Source of the DNA: Kribbella monticola
Lineage (GTDB): Bacteria; Actinomycetota; Actinomycetes; Propionibacteriales; Kribbellaceae
Length of the DNA stretch: 64,000 nt
Direction of reading: 5' to 3'
Assembly: GCF_003261635.1 (NCBI RefSeq)
Contig: NZ_QFXK01000030.1
Location: 124,001-188,000 of the forward strand
The notes under the pieces were generated by a model, which was not told the DNA's origin, did not search any database, and saw only the letters and a list, made by a program, of their open reading frames with translations. The position numbers were made by a program, and so were the translations under genes. Of this stretch, positions 34,920 through 43,867 are shown in pieces. Numbering within the stretch: the stretch's first letter is position 1; every line of letters starts with the position of its first letter.

Positions 34920-36300
34920 GCAGCTCGGTCCCGTCGTCGATCTGCCGCTGCTGCCCCGGCTCCGCGATCACCTCGACGTCGCCGACCACCACCACATCCT
35001 TGCCGAAGGCAACATCACCGCGAACCTCGAGCCGGTCGGCCCGGACCAGCGACGGCGGCCCGGCCGGGAACCGGGCCTCGAAGTCGGCCAGGATCTTGAA
35101 GAACTCCGGGTCCAGGTCGACGTACGGTTCGTCGCCCTCGTGGGTGGTGGTCAGGTCGCCGGCCTCGTCGAGCTCGTACACGTCGGAACGCAGTACGAGC
35201 AGGTCGTTCGTCGTCTTCACCGGTTTGAACCGGCTCCGGTCCACGATCACCGCCTGCGAACCCTCGAAGGTCTCGATCGCCGTCCCCATCGCGGTCTCCA
35301 GCTGGATCACCTTGGGCGAGGACGAGTCGGCAGGGTCGACGGTCTTGCGGTTGACGATGATCGGCAACCCGAGGATGCCGTCGTTGCCGGCCATCAGCTC
35401 GGCCAGCCGATCCAGGTCGATCCACAGGTTGTTCGTGTTGAAGGTCGTGTGCAGCTTGGTGTTCTGGAAGGAGGCGACGTCGTCGGGATGCACCTGGGCG
35501 CTGTCGCGCAGGATCAGCCGGCCGTCGGACTTGCGCACCGCGACATGGCCGCCCTTGCGGTCGGACCTGGTCCGGCGGCAGACCTCCATCCCGAACGGCA
35601 CGTCGTGCTCGGCCATCCAGGCCGCGATCCGGCCGTCCGGCGTGGCCCCGAGGTTGTCGGCGTTGGAGATGAACGCATGCCGGAACCCCTGCTCGCGGAG
35701 CGCGTCCAGGGTGCCCGAGGCAACCAACGCGGTGAAGAGGTCACCGTGCCCGGGCGGGCACCAGGCCAGCTCTGGATCCGCCTCCCACTCGGCCGGCGTC
35801 AGGTCGTCGGCCAGCAGCTTGGGCTCCATGTTCTGGAGGAAGTCGAGCGGCAACCCGTCCACCGGCAGTTCGTCGTACTGGTCGAGGACGGCGAGCGACT
35901 CGTCCTTGGTGCGGAAGGAGTTCATCAGCACGAGCGGCAGCGGTACGTCGTACTCCTTGCGCGTGCTGAGGATCTGCCGGGCGATGATGTCGAGGAAGCT
36001 CAGGCCGTCCTTGACTGGCAGCGCCGACTTCGGCCCGGTGACGCCCATCGACGTCCCGAGGCCGCCGTTGAGCTTGATCACCACCGTCTCGGCCAGCGCG
36101 GCACGCATCGACTCGGCGTCGGTGTCCAGGTGTTCGAGGTGAGGAAGATCACCCACGGGCTCGATCTCGGACTCCCGGATCGTCCCCTGCTGGCCCGATT
36201 CGAGCAGCCGGTAGTAGTGCGAGAAGACCGTGATCGCCACGTCGGCCGCACCGGCCGCGCGCATCTTCTCCTGTGCCTGTCGAAGCCCCGCCTCACTCAT
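34912..36300 (-). CDS. UTP-glucose-1-phosphate uridylyltransferase, eukaryotic-type (UDPGP family)
   Basis: A 462-residue enzyme that makes UDP-glucose from glucose-1-phosphate and UTP. KLNGGLGTSMGVTGPKS is the nucleotide-binding signature of the eukaryote-like UDPGP family (PF01704), followed by LVLMNSFRTKDES, CPPGHGDLFTAL and ISNADNLGATPDG; the C-terminus is a short beta-helix. Bacterial GalU is about 300 residues and of another family, so here the galU position of the sepX-rimJ-moeA cluster holds a non-homologous replacement. ATG 36300 (MSEAGLRQAQEK) is the only sensible start. It is divergent from 5-FCL, 90 bp apart. Confidence 0.94.
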   Translation of the reverse strand: MSEAGLRQAQEKMRAAGAADVAITVFSHYYRLLESGQQGTIRESEIEPVGDLPHLEHLDTDAESMRAALAETVVIKLNGGLGTSMGVTGPKSALPVKDGLSFLDIIARQILSTRKEYDVPLPLVLMNSFRTKDESLAVLDQYDELPVDGLPLDFLQNMEPKLLADDLTPAEWEADPELAWCPPGHGDLFTALVASGTLDALREQGFRHAFISNADNLGATPDGRIAAWMAEHDVPFGMEVCRRTRSDRKGGHVAVRKSDGRLILRDSAQVHPDDVASFQNTKLHTTFNTNNLWIDLDRLAELMAGNDGILGLPIIVNRKTVDPADSSSPKVIQLETAMGTAIETFEGSQAVIVDRSRFKPVKTTNDLLVLRSDVYELDEAGDLTTTHEGDEPYVDLDPEFFKILADFEARFPAGPPSLVRADRLEVRGDVAFGKDVVVVGDVEVIAEPGQQRQIDDGTELRG

Positions 36301-36390
36301 AAGGCAACCCTAGTGCCCCGTGCGGACGGCGTTTAAGCGATCGCGGCGCGGGCGGGGCGGTCGGCCGGTCGCGATCCGTACGATCAGGAC

Positions 36391-36939
36391 GTGTTTGCCA
36401 CCAAGACGGCCGCGCGCCACGCGTTGCTCGCCGCCCGCGCCGCCCGGCCTGCCGGAAAAGGTTTGCTGGAGTCCGCGCGCGAGCACCTCGGCGCGCAGCA
36501 GCGGATCGCGCTCTACGTCTCCCGAGGCCCGGAGCCGCAGACCGGCGCCCTGATCGACTGGCTGCTGGCCTCCGGCCACGAGGTGCTGCTGCCGATCCTG
36601 TACGCCGACAACGACCTCGGCTGGGGAGTCGCACCCGGCGCCGCCGACCTCGTTCCCGGCCGGCTCGGCCTCTCCGAACCACCCGTCGATCTGGGCGCTG
36701 AGGCCGTCGCCACCGCGGATCTGGTCATCTGCCCGGCGCTCGCGGTCGACCGGCACGGCGTACGGCTGGGTCGTGGTGGCGGTTCGTACGACCGTGCACT
36801 CGCTCGCGTTCCCGCCGGTACGCCGATCTGGGCGGCCGTCTTCGACGAGGAAATCGTCGATCACCTTCCGGCCGATTCCCACGACCACCCGGTAACCGCG
36901 GCACTCACTCCCACCCGACTCGTTTCACTCGGACAGTGA
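36391..36939 (+). CDS. 5-formyltetrahydrofolate cyclo-ligase
   Basis: A 182-residue enzyme that converts 5-formyl-THF and ATP to 5,10-methenyl-THF. The family signature is RHGVRLGRGGGSYDRAL (G-x-R-L-G-x-G-G-G-x-Y-D). The N-terminus keeps a basic residue (K in FATKTAARHALLAAR) for ATP, and IALYVSRGPEPQTGALI matches the early strands. GTG 36391 is the first start in frame. Ortholog position of Rv0992c. The beta-lactamase-like pseudogene begins 10 bp after the stop. Confidence 0.93.
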   Translation: MFATKTAARHALLAARAARPAGKGLLESAREHLGAQQRIALYVSRGPEPQTGALIDWLLASGHEVLLPILYADNDLGWGVAPGAADLVPGRLGLSEPPVDLGAEAVATADLVICPALAVDRHGVRLGRGGGSYDRALARVPAGTPIWAAVFDEEIVDHLPADSHDHPVTAALTPTRLVSLGQ

Positions 36940-36949
36940 CGGAGGCGTC

Positions 36950-37470
36950 GTGAGCAGTTGGCAGGCAGTGGATCGGCTCGACGAGGCCATGGCCGGGTAC
37001 GTCGACCGCGGCGAGGTCGCGGGCCTGATCACGCTCGTCAGCAGGCCGGGCGAGGTGCGGGTGAACGTACTCGGCACCTTGGCGTACGGCGGTGCGCCGC
37101 TCGAGCGCGACAGCCTGTTCCGGGTGGCGTCGCCGCTGCAGCAGACGGAGGCAGCGCTCGGCGTACGGACCTTCGGACCACCGAAGCCGAGGACTTCGCT
37201 GGACCCGGACGAGTGGATCCGCAGACTGGCAACTTTGCCGCTCCAGTACCAGCCAGGCGAGCGCTGGCGGCTGCTTTTCGCGGCTCGGATGCCGGGTGGG
37301 GCTTCGGGCTGGCCGTTCTGCCCGACCGCTACGGCTGGGCGGGCGGCCTGGGCTCGCTCTGGTACACCTTGCCGGAGCAGGAGACGTTCGCCCTGCCGCT
37401 GACCCAACGTGCCCTTTGGACGCCGGCACCGGGCCTGCTCGAAACCTTCGACACCGCGCTGACCGGCTAG
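36950..37470 (+). pseudogene. Decayed serine beta-lactamase/esterase family gene
   Basis: The start has a good GGAGG site before GTG 36950 and an N-terminus typical of beta-lactamase-class-C-like serine hydrolases (AMAGYVDRGEVAGLITLVSR; ERDSLFRVAS). Then the protein jumps to late-domain-like sequence (PDEWIRRLATLPLQYQPGERW), so the segment with the catalytic SxxK is missing. Near 37290 the coding sense moves to another frame, which then carries GWGFGLAVLPDRYGWAGGLGSLW and LLTQRA-like ALPLTQRALW, the normal C-terminal motif of this family. At least one internal deletion and one frameshift are therefore implied. It abuts the penicillin acylase stop. Confidence 0.78.
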
Positions 37471-39995
37471 CGCTCCGGCTTCGTGAAGGTCAGGGTGTGC
37501 TTTCTGGTCGCCTCGACCGCGCCCTTGGTGAATGCCCAGGGCAACGTCTGGCCCTTCACCCACAACTCGGTCTGGTCGGTGTAGTTGGACGAGAACGCGT
37601 GGCCCGAGATGCCGGTCAGGTTGATCCAGCGCGACTTGTCGAAGTCCGACAGGTCGACCACCATCCGCATCGACGGCGTCGCGGTGACGGTGTAGCCGTC
37701 GGCCGCGTCCCAGCCGGTCGCGTCGACCGTGGACGAGCCGCCGCCAAGCTCGTACGGGCCGCGGTTGAACAGCTTCTTGATCAACCCGGGTGCCGACGTG
37801 CCCAGCGTCTGGTTCGTCAGGGTCAGCTTGTGCAACCGGCCCCACTGCCAGTTCGAGGGCTCGCGGGCCATCTTGGTGGTGATCTCGGCGCGGGCGTTGA
37901 CCAGGGCCTCGCGGAGGATGTCGTCGCGGGTCTCCCGTTGCGGCGTGCCCTGTTTGTCCCACCAGCCGCTGTTCGGCTGGACGACCAGGTTGCGCATCAC
38001 CTCGAACCAGCGCGATCCGCCGTCCGGCCAGGCCGACTCGGGCAGCTGGTCGTGGAAGGTGAGCGCCAGCAGGTTCCGCCAGACGATGTTGAAGTACGCC
38101 GCCGGCGCCGAGTCGGCCGGCTGGGTGAAGTCCCAGCCGCGCAAGGTGTCCTGGCCCTGCTTGTCGAAGTCGTCGGTGATGGCGATCCGCAGCAGGTACG
38201 GCACCAGCAGCTCGGCGTTCTTGTTCTTGGTGTCCAGCTGGATCGCTGCCATCGAGTTGACGTCCAGCTTGTCGACCGCGTGGATTCGGTCGAGGATCTG
38301 CTGCGAACGGTAGCCGTAGTCCCAGTCGTCGGTCAGGTGGTACTTGTACGACTTCGGCACCACGGCCTGGTTCGCGGTGACGATGATCCCGTCGTCCGGA
38401 TCGAACTCGGTCGGCATCGCCTGGAACGGGATGAACCCGTTCCATTCGTACTTCGGGTCCCAGCCGGGCACCGGCCAGTCGCCGGTCCCCGCCTTGCGGA
38501 TCGGCACCCGGCCAGGAGACTGGTAACCGATGTGGCCGTCGCGGTCGGCGTACACGAGGTTCTGCGAGGGGACCTCGAACAGGCTCGCCGCCTTGCGGAA
38601 GGAGTTCCAGTTCTGCGCCCGGTCGATGGCGAAGATCGCGTCGGCCGTGCGGCCCGGCGTCAACGCCGTCCAGCGCAGCGCGACGGCGTACGGAACCGGG
38701 CTCTTGCCCTTCGCGGCGAGCTCGCCGGTCTCCCGCTCGTCGTCGCCGACGTCGGAGATGATCGGACCGTGCCGGGACTCCCGGACGATGATCCGCTCCT
38801 CCTCCTTCTGGCCGGCCACCTTGAACGACTCCGTCCGCAACGTCAGCGGCTCGAGCTTGCCGCTGTAGAGCGCGTTGTTGCCGTCGAGCCGTTCGAGGTA
38901 CAGGTCCATCACGTCGGGGTCGAGGTTGGTGAAACCCCAGGAGATCTGGCTGTTGTGGCCGATGATCACGCCGGGCAGACCGGAGAAGCTGAACCCGGAC
39001 ACGTCGAACGGACACTGCGGGCCGAACTTGTTGCAGTGCAGACCGACCTGGGTCCAGATGCCCGGCATGCTCGCGCCCAGGTGCGGGTCGTTGGCCAGCA
39101 GCGGCTTGCCGGTGGTGGTGTGCTCACCGGAGACCACCCAGGAGTTCGACCCGATCCCGTCGCCGCGGCCAAGCAGTTGCGGCAGGCCTTTGGCCACCTT
39201 GTCGACGGTGTCCAGCGAGTTCAGGAAGTCCTTGGTGAGCATCCCGCGCCGGGCCTCGTTCTCGACCGGCTGGGCGCTGAACTTGCCGTCCTCACCGACC
39301 GAACCACCGGACAGGATCGACTCGTTGCGGTCGTACGGGTAGGGCGGGTAGAGGCTGTTGACGTTGCGGGCCGGCTGGGTCGCGGCGAGCTTGGTCCGGT
39401 CGATCTCGTCGGCCATGTTGCCGCCCAGGTCCCAGGCCATCGCCTTCAACCACGCCAGCGAGTCGGCCGCGGTCCACGGCTCGGGGCGATACGCGCCATA
39501 GTTGATCGACAGTACGGCGTACTCGAGGCTGAGGCCGGAGCCGGAGTGTTCGTCCAGGTAGGCGTTCACGCCGCGCGCGTAGTCGTCGAGGTACTGCCGG
39601 GTGGCCGGTGACAGCAGCCCCAGTTCCTTCTCGGCGACCCGGCGCCAGCCCATCGTCCGGATGAACTTGTCCGTCTCCAGGGCACCCTTGCCGAACAACT
39701 CCGACAGCCGCCCGGAGGTGACGTGGCGGCGGAAGTCCATCTCGAAGAACCGGTCCTGCGCGTGCACGTAGCCCTGCGCGGCGAACAGGTCGTCCGGCTT
39801 GTCGGCGTAGATCTGCGGGATGCCGTTGGCGTCGCGGACCACCTCGACATCCGCGTCGAGGCCGGCGAGTTCGACGGTCCCGTCATAGCTGGGGATCGAA
39901 TGACGGACGACGAAGATCCCGGTCCCCGCCACCACGAGCAGCAAGGTGACCAGGCCGATACCGCTGATGATGAGGACTCGAAGCAGGCGACGCAC
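37467..39995 (-). CDS. Penicillin acylase family (S45) Ntn-hydrolase
   Basis: An 842-residue membrane-anchored or secreted amidase. A basic N-terminus (VRRLLRVL) and one hydrophobic segment (IISGIGLVTLLLVVAGTG) precede the alpha-chain (ADVEVVRDANGIPQIYAD; AAQGYVHAQDRFFEMDFRR). The autoprocessing site is GIG-SNSWVVSG: the Ser of SNSW becomes the N-terminal nucleophile of the beta-chain, which continues with LLANDPHLGASMPG. Family members cleave penicillins, cephalosporins or acyl-homoserine lactones; the natural substrate is not evident. GTG 39995 starts the recognisable leader; ATG 40094 would add 33 unlikely residues. Confidence 0.92.
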   Translation of the reverse strand: MRRLLRVLIISGIGLVTLLLVVAGTGIFVVRHSIPSYDGTVELAGLDADVEVVRDANGIPQIYADKPDDLFAAQGYVHAQDRFFEMDFRRHVTSGRLSELFGKGALETDKFIRTMGWRRVAEKELGLLSPATRQYLDDYARGVNAYLDEHSGSGLSLEYAVLSINYGAYRPEPWTAADSLAWLKAMAWDLGGNMADEIDRTKLAATQPARNVNSLYPPYPYDRNESILSGGSVGEDGKFSAQPVENEARRGMLTKDFLNSLDTVDKVAKGLPQLLGRGDGIGSNSWVVSGEHTTTGKPLLANDPHLGASMPGIWTQVGLHCNKFGPQCPFDVSGFSFSGLPGVIIGHNSQISWGFTNLDPDVMDLYLERLDGNNALYSGKLEPLTLRTESFKVAGQKEEERIIVRESRHGPIISDVGDDERETGELAAKGKSPVPYAVALRWTALTPGRTADAIFAIDRAQNWNSFRKAASLFEVPSQNLVYADRDGHIGYQSPGRVPIRKAGTGDWPVPGWDPKYEWNGFIPFQAMPTEFDPDDGIIVTANQAVVPKSYKYHLTDDWDYGYRSQQILDRIHAVDKLDVNSMAAIQLDTKNKNAELLVPYLLRIAITDDFDKQGQDTLRGWDFTQPADSAPAAYFNIVWRNLLALTFHDQLPESAWPDGGSRWFEVMRNLVVQPNSGWWDKQGTPQRETRDDILREALVNARAEITTKMAREPSNWQWGRLHKLTLTNQTLGTSAPGLIKKLFNRGPYELGGGSSTVDATGWDAADGYTVTATPSMRMVVDLSDFDKSRWINLTGISGHAFSSNYTDQTELWVKGQTLPWAFTKGAVEATRKHTLTFTKPER

Positions 39996-40100
39996 GGACC
40001 CAACCGTAGAGAATGCCGCCGCGCACCCCAAATGCTGGTCACCGACACACTGAGCCGAACAGGACCGTGGCCGTCGAACGGACGTGAACCTCACCGGCGT

Positions 40101-42446
40101 CTAGCTGGGAGTGAGGCTGATCGGCGGGGACAGCTCGAAGACCTGGACAGTGCCGGCACTGAACCGCCAGTAAGCCTGCAGCGATTGCGGTGGCCGCGAC
40201 ACCTTGGTGTCATAGACCAGCCAGCGCACGCCGTACTGCGTCCATAGGCGGTTCAGCGTCGTTGGGGACGGAGCGGCGTCGTTGAGGGCCAGCAACTCGG
40301 GATCCCAGAACGGCCCGTTCGTCGCGTTCTTGCTGGTCTGCGCTCGCGGGGTGTAGGCCCAGCCCTCGACGAGCACTCTGCGTTCGGCGTACGCGGACAG
40401 CCAGAAGTTGCGGGTGTCACAACGCCTTGGGTCGTAGGCGGGCATGCAGTGTGAGTTGGTGGCGAGCCTGTCGTTGACGCTCGAGTGGTCCCGGATGTAG
40501 CGCGCTGCCTCGGCGCCGCCGTCGGGGATCTGGCGTCTCGGGTGGCGGCAGTCCGGCTTCTCCGGACCGGACACGCAGACCTTCTCGCCGACCGTGGTGA
40601 TCACAGTCTCGGGGACAGCGACGCCGACCATGCCGAAGACCACGAGTACGCCGAGGCCGAGCGCGAGGGGTCTGACCTTCCAGTGCTCAGGGGTCCTGCT
40701 TAGGAGGAAGGTCACGATCGCCGCGACCAGCAGCGCTGCCAGCCACGGGGCGATGACCTGCAGGCTGACCAGCACGATGCCCTGCCGTTTGAGGGGACGG
40801 TCCGGAGTCGCCGCGCTGAGGACCTTGGCCAGCAACGCGCCGGCTGCCAGGGCTGCGACCATGCGCGGCAGGGCTACCCGGAAGCGCACGCTGTCGAGCA
40901 GCTCGGTCAGGCCCCACGCCGAGCCGGCTATGGCGATGGGGAACGCGGCGCGGACGAAGTACAGCTGGCTGAAGCCTGGGTGGTGGAGGAGAGCGCCGGC
41001 AGCCACACCGGCGATCAGGAAACCGAGCAAGAAGACAACGGTGGGGTCCTTCCACCTGCCCTTCCGCAGAAAGGCGACCATGCCTGCGCCGCCGATCGCC
41101 CAGGAGACCAGGAGCGTGACGCCCGTAGTACCGAGGACTACTGCTGCGGCTGCGTGGTTGCCGTAGTGGTTGCCGAAGCCGACCTTGGGCGCTAGGGCTC
41201 GGAAGCTTTGTCCTGGGCCGAGTGCGACTCCGGAAGAGCCTGCGCTGAACAGGACTAGCTGGGCCAGGGCTAGTGCGAGTACGGCTACTGCAGCGAGGCC
41301 CAGGTGGGCGCGGTCCAGTCTGCGGATCGTTGCGAGCTGCACTGCGATGACGAGCGCGATGGCGGCCACCAGCATCGGCACGAAGGATGCTTTGGCTCCT
41401 GCGAGCGCGGCGATTCCTACGGCCAGCAGGAGCCAGTTGCCAGGTCGCCTGTCTTTGCGGAGGAGGCAGACAATCAGGCAGACGACAGGGATGGCCAGGA
41501 CGACTGCAAAGGCGTGGGTGAGGCTGTACATGAGGACGGCTGTGGAGTACGGCGCTTGGCTGATCAGGTCTCGGCCGCCCCAGCCGTACACGTCGAAGCT
41601 GGTGACGATCAGTAGGAGCCATGCTGCGAGCGGCCCTGCCCACGAGCGCTTGGCCAGCTTGGTGGCTAGTGCAGCGACGGACAGGATCGGCAGCAGGGCG
41701 CAGAGAGTCGGGAAGAGGCGGCGGAGCAGTACGTCCAGGTCGATGCCGGTCTGCCACGTGGTGGCGGCTACCTCGGCATGCATGAACCAGTGGTAGTTCA
41801 GTGGCTGACCGACGACGTACGGGATCTGGCCAGGGAGGTGGTTCTTCAGCTCGCCGGCCAGCGCCAGTTGGTACGGCAGGTCGCTGTACTGGAACGCGGC
41901 GTCGGGGAAGGTGATGGGCTCGATGGCTAGTCCGTTGCGGGTGATCACCCAGAGGCCGAGCACTGCTGCGGCGGCGACGGACCAGGACCACCACGCCGGC
42001 GTCGAAGCGCGCCGAGTGCGCCAGTTGGTTCGCAGTACGGGGACTGCCAGGAAGGCGACCAGAGTGGCGGCGGGGATCACTAGAGGGAGCAGCGGTACGC
42101 CCAGGGCGCGGCCGGGGATGTAGGTGAGGATCGAGAGGGCCAGACCGATGCCCGTGCCGAAGGCGAAGTCGGCGGCGAACCCGTCGCCGTTGCCGCGGAG
42201 CCAGCGCCAGAGGAGGACTCCCGGCATCACGATGCTGAGGCTCAGGTAGAGGGAGAACAGGCCTATCGCCGTCCATCGTGTGCCGTAGGCGGCCAGGAGC
42301 AGGCAGGCAGCAGCCCAGATGAGCAGACCTGGCGTCACTCTCGGTAACGGTTTCAGCCTGTCTCCGTGCTCCCGCCCCAGTGATCCCACGCTGGGGAGAC
42401 GCAATCGACGGGTGCGGAGGTTGCCAGGGCGGCGAAACTGGTCCAT
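40101..42446 (-). CDS. Large polytopic membrane protein, GT-C-like
   Basis: A 781-residue protein with about fifteen hydrophobic segments and a C-terminal extracytoplasmic region. I do not recognise a named family. ITFPDAAFQYSDLPYQLALAGEL and PLNYHWFMHAE resemble the first outer loop of GT-C glycosyltransferases and related DUF-type proteins, with Asp/His residues in that loop. The C-terminal domain (about residues 640-781) is soluble and has Cys pairs (VCVSGPEKPDC, SHCMPAYDPRRC). Open frame continues to 43148, but the upstream part is the repeat array and not protein-like. Start taken as ATG 42446; ATG 42497 is also possible. Divergent from fmdB. Confidence 0.78.
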   Translation of the reverse strand: MDQFRRPGNLRTRRLRLPSVGSLGREHGDRLKPLPRVTPGLLIWAAACLLLAAYGTRWTAIGLFSLYLSLSIVMPGVLLWRWLRGNGDGFAADFAFGTGIGLALSILTYIPGRALGVPLLPLVIPAATLVAFLAVPVLRTNWRTRRASTPAWWSWSVAAAAVLGLWVITRNGLAIEPITFPDAAFQYSDLPYQLALAGELKNHLPGQIPYVVGQPLNYHWFMHAEVAATTWQTGIDLDVLLRRLFPTLCALLPILSVAALATKLAKRSWAGPLAAWLLLIVTSFDVYGWGGRDLISQAPYSTAVLMYSLTHAFAVVLAIPVVCLIVCLLRKDRRPGNWLLLAVGIAALAGAKASFVPMLVAAIALVIAVQLATIRRLDRAHLGLAAVAVLALALAQLVLFSAGSSGVALGPGQSFRALAPKVGFGNHYGNHAAAAVVLGTTGVTLLVSWAIGGAGMVAFLRKGRWKDPTVVFLLGFLIAGVAAGALLHHPGFSQLYFVRAAFPIAIAGSAWGLTELLDSVRFRVALPRMVAALAAGALLAKVLSAATPDRPLKRQGIVLVSLQVIAPWLAALLVAAIVTFLLSRTPEHWKVRPLALGLGVLVVFGMVGVAVPETVITTVGEKVCVSGPEKPDCRHPRRQIPDGGAEAARYIRDHSSVNDRLATNSHCMPAYDPRRCDTRNFWLSAYAERRVLVEGWAYTPRAQTSKNATNGPFWDPELLALNDAAPSPTTLNRLWTQYGVRWLVYDTKVSRPPQSLQAYWRFSAGTVQVFELSPPISLTPS

Positions 42447-42545
42447 ACCGGCAGATCGATGGACAGGAGTTTGGAATACTTCGGGCCCGTGCCGCATTAT
42501 TAGCAGTCGAGTAGTAGGAGTGCTAGCGGCCTGAAGGGAACCAAC

Positions 42546-42926
42546 GTGCCGACGTACCAGTACCAGTGCACCGAGTGTGGCAACTCGCTCGAGGTCCGGC
42601 AGAGCTTCACGGACGATGCGCTGACCGTCTGCCCGAACTGCGAGGGCACCCTGCGCAAGGTCTTCAACGCGGTCGGCGTGGTCTTCAAGGGCTCCGGCTT
42701 CTACCGGAACGACAGCCGTTCGACCGGCACCAGCACGGTCACCGCGAAGAGCGAGTCCAGCTCTTCGTCTTCGACGTCCTCGTCCGAGTCGTCCTCCTCG
42801 TCGAACGGGTCCTCTTCGTCGGGCTCGTCGTCGAACGGCTCGTCTTCCTCGGGCTCCTCTTCTTCGGGCTCGTCTTCTTCGGGTGGATCGTCGGCCGGGA
42901 GCGCCAGCAAGACCAGCGCGGCCTGA
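42546..42926 (+). CDS. FmdB family zinc-ribbon protein with Ser-rich tail
   Basis: A 126-residue protein. Residues 1-45 (MPTYQYQCTECGNSLEVRQ; LTVCPNCEGTLRKVFN) form the FmdB-type zinc ribbon with CxxC pairs at residues 8-11 and 29-32; the function is probably regulatory, but unproven. The rest, from about residue 58, is nearly all Ser with Gly and some Asn, encoded by drifting TCGTCT/TCCTCG repeats. GTG 42546. The order fmdB, SAF protein, mscL is seen in other actinobacteria such as Streptomyces. Confidence 0.9.
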   Translation: MPTYQYQCTECGNSLEVRQSFTDDALTVCPNCEGTLRKVFNAVGVVFKGSGFYRNDSRSTGTSTVTAKSESSSSSSTSSSESSSSSNGSSSSGSSSNGSSSSGSSSSGSSSSGGSSAGSASKTSAA

Positions 42927-42938
42927 GCTCGACGCCCG

Positions 42939-43080
42939 GTGACAACGGGCCTTCTGGACGACGGGGCCTGTGGCAACGGGCCCTGTGACAACCGGGCCCG
43001 TGGACAACGGGCCCTGTGACAACCGGGCCCGTGGACAACGGGCCCTGGGGACAACGGGGCCTGTGGACAACGGGGCCTGA
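42939..43080. repeat. Nine-unit 15-17 bp tandem array, GGACAACGGGCCCTGT type
   Basis: About nine imperfect copies directly joined over 142 bp, each carrying (G)GACAAC followed by GGGCC or CGGGCCC; alternating units GACAACCGGGCCCGT and GGACAACGGGCCCTGT are seen twice in a row. It begins 12 bp after the fmdB stop and ends 30 bp before the SAF gene. Each unit has a GGGCCC-type palindrome and a GTTGTC half on the other strand. It could be a repeated protein-binding site, a VNTR, or RNA structure between the two genes. Not protein-coding in either direction, as far as I can judge. Confidence 0.85.
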
Positions 43081-43110
43081 CCTGCCGGAGAAACTCGTAC
43101 TTTCTCTGGC

Positions 43111-43746
43111 ATGAACCGATCGAACTCTTTTCTTCGTGACCTCCGCAAAGCCGTCCGCTGGCATCGTCGGCTCCTCGCCGGCGTGTCCGCGGCGGCAGCC
43201 GTCTACTTCGCCTTGGCGGCCGTCTCGCCCGACCCACCGCCGACCATCGCGGTGCTCGCCGCAGCACGCGATCTCCCCGGCGGAGCCGTGCCCTCGACCA
43301 GCGACCTACGCACCCTGCACCTACCTCCCGCAGCCGTGCCCACCGGCGTACTGCGACCCGGTGCCGACCTAGCCAAACGGGTGCTGGCCGGCCCGGTCCG
43401 AGCCGGCGAGCCGTTGACGGACGCCCGCTTCTTGTCGCCCAACGCGCTCGGCCCAGACCTGGTTGCGTACCCACTCCGCTTGGACGACGCCGACATCGCC
43501 GCCCTGCTCCGCGTCGGCGACCGGATCGACGTCTACGGCGCGACCAGCACCGGCACCGCCTCAGCCGACCTTCTCGCCGACGCAGTTCGCGTGATCGCCC
43601 TACCGAACCCTCGTGCTTCCCCCAGCAGCAGCCCCGGTACACTGATAGTCGTCGCCACCTCCGCCGAGACAGCGGCCCACCTGGCCCAGGCCGGCACCAA
43701 TTCGCGCCTCACGATCGCCCTGACCGCGTCACCGGGGAACACCTGA
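43111..43746 (+). CDS. SAF domain protein (CpaB/RcpC-like)
   Basis: A 211-residue protein with a cytoplasmic basic N-terminus (RKAVRWHRRLLAG), one membrane helix (VSAAAAVYFALAAVS) and an outside SAF domain (TIAVLAAARDLPGGAVPSTSD, LAGPVRAGEPLTDARFL), then a RVGDRIDVYG domain as in CpaB/RcpC Flp-pilus assembly proteins. No other pilus genes are here, so the role is unclear. It sits between fmdB and mscL, a conserved actinobacterial arrangement. Confidence 0.87.
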   Translation: MNRSNSFLRDLRKAVRWHRRLLAGVSAAAAVYFALAAVSPDPPPTIAVLAAARDLPGGAVPSTSDLRTLHLPPAAVPTGVLRPGADLAKRVLAGPVRAGEPLTDARFLSPNALGPDLVAYPLRLDDADIAALLRVGDRIDVYGATSTGTASADLLADAVRVIALPNPRASPSSSPGTLIVVATSAETAAHLAQAGTNSRLTIALTASPGNT

Positions 43747-43867
43747 CTATCCGTCACTTGTCGGTCCGCTGCGGCGCGGTTCCTCGCCCTGCACCGGCCG
43801 ATGGCCCTACGTTTTGCAGATATCGACCGCCGCGGGCCGCCAGGGTCCCAATCGTGGAGGCACGGAA

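Noticed and set aside
36950..37402. Intact 150-residue protein in the first frame
   Set aside because: Its last 50 residues are Arg/Ser-rich frameshift sequence, and the family C-terminus continues in another frame.
42939..43080. CRISPR array
   Set aside because: Units are 15-17 bp, directly joined and without unique spacers, and no cas genes are near.
42447..43148. N-terminal extension of the large membrane protein to 1015 residues
   Set aside because: The extension crosses the fmdB gene and repeat array and reads as low-complexity sequence; translation is more likely to start at 42446 or 42497.
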